From positions 527,238-591,237 of the forward strand of contig FJOG01000003.1 of the NCBI GenBank assembly GCA_900073065.1: 64,000 nucleotides of DNA, in the 5' to 3' direction. The position numbers and the translations under genes were made by a program. Positions within the stretch are counted from its first letter, which is position 1, and each line of letters opens with the position of its first letter. The notes under the pieces were generated by a model. That model had not been told where the DNA came from. It searched no databases and worked only from the letters and a program-made list of their open reading frames with translations. Shown in pieces: positions 58,101 through 64,000 of this stretch. The stretch comes from Phialocephala subalpina. Taxonomy: Eukaryota > Ascomycota > Leotiomycetes > Helotiales > Mollisiaceae.

Positions 58101-61100
58101 TCTGGGATCAACGTCCATGAATACATGTCGTTTCAAACCCTTTTCTCTGGAAAATCTCGACGATGGCCTCAGATTTTGGTTGAACTTGGGTCTTCCAATC
58201 TGAACTTTAGTACGGAAGCGACGATGACATTGATGACTTTTCTAGCACTACAAATAGGACCTGGAGATAGAGAGGATCCTCTTGGGGCTGTTCATGGAGT
58301 CTTCCGAGATGAGGCCTTTTGTAAGAGACTTGCGGATCAGCTTGACCAGCGCCTGGACGGAATCTCGTCCAATTGGCGCGAAACAAATTGCATGGAGACT
58401 TTGATCACTATTGCACATCGGCTGTTTGAGCTTGGTGATTTTGTTTCTGCGGATGCTATCAAGCTGCTTGAAAAATCACGCGCAATCACCTCTAACTGGA
58501 TTTCTGCGTTGCGATCGGAGATACAGACAGCAACAGATGCAGAAACCTCCCGAAGATGCTCCCGGTATGCATTTTGGGCCGCTTTACTCTGCAGACGGAC
58601 GTTCGCCCTATACAGAGATCAGCCAAGATTGGAGCCCGCAGCACTTCAGAGTTTCATCGAGTGCTCCATCTCTTTACAAGATAACATGGTCAGCAATCCT
58701 GCTATGCTACCCTTGGCGTTGAAAGCCGCTTTGATCCGCGATATCAAAATGGTCCACCAGATGAGATTCACCCTCAGGTATTCTCTTGAATCCAGTCAAG
58801 ACAGCCTAATATCGTCAATCACTACTATCTGGCCAGATTTTGGAGGGACTCAATCAAGGAAGTTCTCTCGATTCGAATTCCTTCCAAATCCAGACCAATG
58901 GTGGGTCCAGGTCATTATTGATGCCACTTCCCAAACTACGCAGCAGACTGTGCATTTCCACCTACTGGAAGGACATCTGCTTGTGATGGGGAAACCTATT
59001 GGCAAATTGCCACTAGAATGGAGGACAGCAGTTGTCTTACGGCAGCTCTTTGGCAATCAGAGCTTGCTAACATATCCTTCATCTCTACCTGGCATGACCT
59101 ACATGCTCGCCATCATCATGAACGACCACCAGATACATCTTGGATTCCGCAACGGGGAGATATTTGTTAGGGCGCGCGTGCGGGATACTGTTTTAGAGCT
59201 GATCCCGCCACAGGTGTTTGGGACTCTGGATCATTTCGATTTACCTGCCTCGTTAGTTGACGAATGTGTACATTGGCTTAATCTCAGGACCCAAGTTATT
59301 GAGATTAGGCAGCGACCAAACATATGGAAGTCGAAGCAAAGCAACTGGCTTCTCGATTTTAGTACTGGCTACGCAACGCGCCGCACTTCTACTTTGGTCG
59401 ATCCGCACTCTCCGTTATTCCAACGTATTGCACGCACTTTTGAGCACTTCGAAACCCGTCGACACTTGACAGCGTTCCAACCAGGCCAGGGCAAATTGAC
59501 CGTCGAGCTGCGGCGCTTGGAGCTCTCATTCTTTGTGAATGGGAACAACCTGTTTGAGTCTCCTCAATTGAGATCAGAGATTGATCCCAACCAAGACGCC
59601 GGTACGTGGTACGGACTGAATTCGAAGCTCGTCCTAAGAGAAGTGGTGAAAGTGCGTGATCCAGTCACCCATTACTTGTCTTCGGTTCCACAGCGTCAAA
59701 GGAGTATTTTGGTGCCTATGGGAGATATCAAGTATTACCGTAACCGTCAGCATATTTCACTCTTTGTTGCGAACAACGGCGACTATGCGAAATTCACGAT
59801 CAATGATGTTCTTGGACGGCTTGATTGTCCAGCTGAACCCCGACTTCTGTACTTGAAAGCCATGTATCATGCGTACACGTCGTTTGTGCTCCCAGATCCT
59901 CTGACTGGCCGTACTGGAACCGAAGAGGCTTTGCATTGCCTGAAATCGGGATACTGTCAGCCGTGGACTCCCGTCACGACTGGATCCTACCGAGGACTGC
60001 AATTGATTGCGAGGCTGACTCCACGGCGAGAATACTACCCGAAGGATATGAAAGTCATGCAAACGACTTTTTGGGACCCTGACTTGACAACAGCTATCCA
60101 GCATGACGGATATCGGGCCATTGTGGATGCGATCCTAGAGAAGTCAAAACAGTTGTCTGTATTCTCTCTACAAAAGATCCAGCTGTCTCCCCTGGAGCCT
60201 GTTGGTGACACTCACCTGATTCTGCGAAGTTGTTTACGGCGCGAGTCCTACCAACGACAAAACTCAGACTCGGATGGACTACAACCAGTCGAAGATGAGC
60301 CATATGCTGCGCGAGACCGTTGGCGGGTTAGCCAAGGGCGAACTAATGTCGTTGAATGTACAAATTTCATTCGCATATGGCCTTCTGCACTCCCAACCAC
60401 TCGAGACCTGGCTGTGATTCTGCAGAACTGGCCAACTATTGGAGGCTATAATGGATGCTTTGGGAAAGTCCTACTCACGGACCTCCTCGATGTGCAATGG
60501 GCGACGGACTGGGGATCCCTGGTCAATCTTTGCCGAGAATCCAGCTCCAAAGATGCTTATCGGTTGATGTTCTTGTTTGCCATTATGTCCTTCCGTCATG
60601 ACGTGGATATGGATGTTCTGAGGACCTTGGCTGCTTTCGCTATGTGGCAGGATTTGAAAGTACTCAGTCCGCCAAAGTGGCCAACTTACAGCCAGTTTCG
60701 ACAGAACCAAGTCCTTCGAATTGACTATCTCTTGCAACTGATGAAATCTTGTCTCGTTCCATATGGGGGAGATGCACGATCTACTTTCGAGTTCAATCTT
60801 AATCCAAAGCAGCGTAGGAAGCTCGCATCTGCTGAGTTAGCACATGAGAAGGGACAAGAGGTGGATTCAAAAGCACTAGCTGAGTTTCTTCTCAAGCAGT
60901 GGCCTTGCCCTGAGCCAACAATTGAGGGACTTCCCACATCCACACCTCTTTTGGTTGATGTGGAGAAGGCTTTGCAAGTTATCCGACCCGAGTGGCTGCG
61001 TTTGTTCCAGAACTTGGAGCATTCCAACTATATTTCCCAAGTACAACATGTCCTGGATTGCCATCACGCCAATCCCAGCCGCCCGGTAGAGCCACTGGTC

Positions 61101-64000
61101 CTCGGGTTTGGAGAGCGAGAGATTTTTCAACGTCGCGACAGAGGTGGGACATTTCCGACATTACAAAAGCTGCTTTCTAAGGGTATTAAAGTCAAGTCCG
61201 GATATCTCACTTCATCTCAAACATTCGAGTCGAAGGGAACGAGGCCAACGTCGAGCCTGAATCCAGACAATGGCAGACTGCAGAAGCTTGCTCCAGCTCT
61301 GTCTCCTGAGATCCAAGAGCTTGAGACTATCATTGGGATTGTTGCCAAGTCCAAATCCGCAGTCCGGCGGCAGTATGGAGAGGATCTGTTCCAAAGCCTG
61401 AAAGCGTTACAGCGGTTCAGGAGCGCTTCACAGGAGCAACGACACAATTCAGTTGATGCAGGCAGACTAGCCGCAGAAATCTCCCAGGCTCGATTGGACA
61501 TTCAAAATCAACTAGATCGGCTTCGCAAGGCATTGGAGTGGGAAGAATCCGCTCATTGGTTGCAACAAGCTGGGCTCTGGCCGTCAATTACACCCGTGAC
61601 ACTCCTCGAAAACTTGCGCTCTACCTCGAGCTGCGAGTTCGGGTATGGAATAAAGAATGTCCTTTTTTCCTACGCACAATCAATCACAGTATTGCAGCGA
61701 CTCCTGCGGATAGAAGATGCTCTTCAGAAGGGTAATGTGCAACGGCTGATGGAAGAGCAAGAGAACCTTGGACATTCTAATTGGAAACCACTGGATTTCC
61801 CAGATTGGTTTCTCCTTGAGATTGACTCCAATATCCTGATCCGTCCTGGTCAGGTTGACGTTACTCTTGCAACGATTTCCCCGGAGTCCGGGTCTAATTC
61901 GGTGTTGCAGATGAACATGGGACAGGGTAAGTTCAGTGTTCCGAGCACAATGAGTGGAGCTAAAACCTTTTGTAGGTAAGACATCATGCATTATGCCGAT
62001 GGTTGCTGCAGTACTTGCAGATGGCAGCAATCTTCTGAGGGTTATTGTGCCCAAGCCCTTGCTTTTGCAGACTGCCCAATTGCTACATGCCCGACTTGGC
62101 GGACTCCTAGGAAGAGAACTGAGGCATATTCCCTTCTCCCGCAAAACCCCGACCACATTAGCAACAATTAAGGCATTTCACCAAATTCATCGGGATATTC
62201 AAAAGTCATCAGGCATTTTGCTGGCGCTACCGGAACATCTCTTATCGTTTATGCTGTCTGGCCTACAACGATTGTCAGATGCGCTTATACCTGAAGCGCT
62301 ATCAATGATCAAGGTGCAAAATTGGCTCACCGGGCGGGCAAGGGACGTGTTAGATGAATGCGACAATATCCTGGCTTTGCGTATACAGTTGATCTACCCG
62401 TCTGGGTCCCAGAAGACCGTTGACGGGCATCCACATCGGTGGGAGATCGCTGAGGCTCTACTCGGCTGCGTTTATGGCCACCTCCACAATTTACACAAGG
62501 GCTACCCTCACAGCATCGAGGTTATTCGGCGGGAACAAGGTAAGAGGTCTTCTTAGAAGTCGTTTCTTTTTTTCTTTCAAATGAGCCCCAATAACTAGTC
62601 ATTTTGAGATATTCAACGCTGACTTTATGCAGGCGGATTCCCTGTCGTATTTTTCCTTCGCAAGGATGTCGAGGATGAGCTTATCTCTCGGCTGGTTGAT
62701 GACATCTACCGCGGCCGAATATCCATCCTGCCAGAGTGCTCTAAATCCGATCTGCTGGCTATTAAAAAGTTCATCTCGGAGGCTAAAGTCTCCCCTGAAG
62801 TAACGCATTCGATATCCAAGCTTTTCCCTGACAAGCCGGCTTTCAAGCAAGCAGTATATCTCCTCAGAGGGCTACTTGTTCACCGAATTCTTCTGATGAC
62901 GCTTAAGAAGCGTTGGAATGTTCAATATGGGCTGCATCCAACACGAGACCCGATCGCGGTTCCTTACGATGCCAAGGGAACTCCTAGCGATCAAGCTGAG
63001 TGGGGACATCCAGACGTTGCGATTCTCTTCACCTGTCTCGCATTTTACTACGACGGCATAAACATCGCCCATCTGCGTCAGACTCTAGAGCATGTTCTTA
63101 AATCTGACGATCCTTCTCAAATATACGACCGATTCTCACAGAACTCAAGTCTCCCAGACTCCTTGAGAGAATGGAATGCAATTAACGTCGATGATGAAGC
63201 CCAGCTAAAAGAGATACGGCTGCATGTGCGTTACAACGTCGTAGTGATCGATTACTTTTTGAACACCTTTGTTTTTCCGAGGCACGCTAAGCAGTTCCAA
63301 GTCAAGTTACAAGCCTCCGGTTGGGATATTCCGCTGTTCTCTACCAGTAGTACACCTGTCAATGGAGATCAAAAACTCAAGCCTTCCACACCGTCGACGA
63401 CCGGGTTCAGCGGGACGAATGACTGGAAGGGGATGCTACCTCTAACAATCAGTCAGCATGACCTTCCGGGACTGTCGCACACTAATGCCGAAGTCCTGAC
63501 CTACCTGCTCCAACCTCGAAACCGCAAGTATGTCCTTGCCGCAAACTCTCGTGGAAGACATATATCCGAGTACGAGTTGCTCGAAAAAATATACTGGGAA
63601 GGCATCCAGGTGCTGATCGACGCCGGGGCTCAGATCTTGGAGATGGACAATTTTAGCTTGGTAAAAGCCTGGCTTGAGATAGCCCACGAAGCTCCAGCTG
63701 CCGTTTACTTCGACAAGGACAACAAGCCGCAAGTCTTGTATCGACAGGGTCATCAGACGCCTCTCGTGGCGTCCCCTTACGCTGACGACCTGGGCGAATG
63801 CCTCGTCTACCTCGACGAGGCGCATACTCGAGGCACAGACTTGAAATTGCCTACATATGCTCGCGGGGCTTTGACTCTTGGTCTTGGGCAAACAAAGGAT
63901 CACACGGTCCAAGGTTTGTCAAGTCTCGTTTTATTATCTCTCCTAATCTTGCTCCTTGTCATGAGCTAACATAAAATAGCTGCTATGAGACTTCGGCAAT
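55181..64000 (+). CDS. Giant DUF3638/DUF3645-family protein (incomplete at the right edge)
   Basis: A eukaryotic family of roughly 3000-aa proteins, often labelled ubiquitin thioesterase by automatic annotation; its biochemistry is largely untested. Exons: 55181-55536, 55610-57082, 57275-57616, 57791-61926, 61976-62539, 62633-63913 and 63980 onward. The phases agree; about 2724 codons lie inside the window. Seen: an N-terminal region beginning LESLFNHIALPPRLPGRQD (DUF6606-like), a middle region with CLPNGLKLGYFDT, SRCPSGINVHEYMSFQTL and SNWRETNCMETL, then DUF3638 with LQMNMGQGKTSCIMPMV, a P-loop-like GQGKTS at about residues 2101-2106 split by an intron. DUF3645 has AVPYDAKGTPSDQAEWGHPD at about 2399-2418, and CLVYLDEAHTRGTDLKLP (DEAH about 2685-2688) follows. 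The pair of motifs looks helicase-like. The 192-nt intron 57083-57274 could hide another short exon. Confidence 0.88.

Noticed and set aside
1..64000. CRISPR arrays, rRNA or tRNA genes
   Set aside because: No regularly spaced direct repeats are seen, as expected for a fungal nuclear genome, and no rRNA or tRNA was recognised by eye; a tRNA scan would be needed to exclude single tRNA genes.

Overview
This window comes from a filamentous ascomycete. Genes carry short introns of 47-192 nt with GT...AG ends. The housekeeping proteins are of fungal type: Tom1, Gyp5 and a short PRPP synthetase. The accessory genes (HET, NACHT, 2EXR, fasciclin) are families that are large in Pezizomycotina, and GC-balanced gene blocks alternate with very AT-rich blocks. 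A leotiomycete is my best guess, because of the 2EXR family and the AT-rich blocks, but this is inference only.

Layout. 1-26974 is mainly a housekeeping block: PRPP synthetase (minus, 933-2068), decayed protein-kinase fragments (3535-5231), the giant HECT ubiquitin ligase TOM1 (minus, 6073-18854, 6 exons, 4171 aa), a GYP5-type Rab GAP (plus, 21357-24261) and a secreted fasciclin-domain protein (plus, 25530-26974). From about 27 kb the character changes to an accessory compartment. A HET-domain gene (29175-31025) lies between two diverged inverted repeats that are bordered by AT-rich blocks. Next comes a full-length ABCB-type transporter (31832-36062, 8 exons by my model counting: seven coding segments after six introns in the coding region, see entry), then a same-strand array of 2EXR-domain genes (37229-44113) with three intact members, one truncated and one broken. 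An AT-rich block (45.3-47.0 kb) precedes a NACHT-domain NLR-like gene (47155-50571). Two copies of a small element in opposite orientation bracket that NLR gene. After it come more AT-rich sequence, a Tc1/mariner transposase relic and a sixth, broken 2EXR gene joined to that relic. From 55181 to the right edge runs a giant DUF3638/DUF3645-family protein with P-loop and DEAH motifs; it is incomplete at the edge.

How the genes relate. PRPP synthetase, TOM1 and GYP5 are core metabolism, ubiquitin-proteasome and membrane-traffic genes with no functional link beyond adjacency. The accessory block collects families tied to self/non-self recognition (HET, NACHT) or of unknown function (2EXR), together with an efflux pump and DNA decayed in the style of repeat-induced point mutation. 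Every premature stop in the transposase relic, and one in a 2EXR pseudogene, sits where the family has tryptophan (TGG to TAG or TGA), which fits RIP-type C-to-T change. The ABC transporter coding region has seven exons. No tRNA, rRNA or CRISPR array was recognised. Exon limits were worked out by hand from splice signals, reading phase and protein-family continuity.
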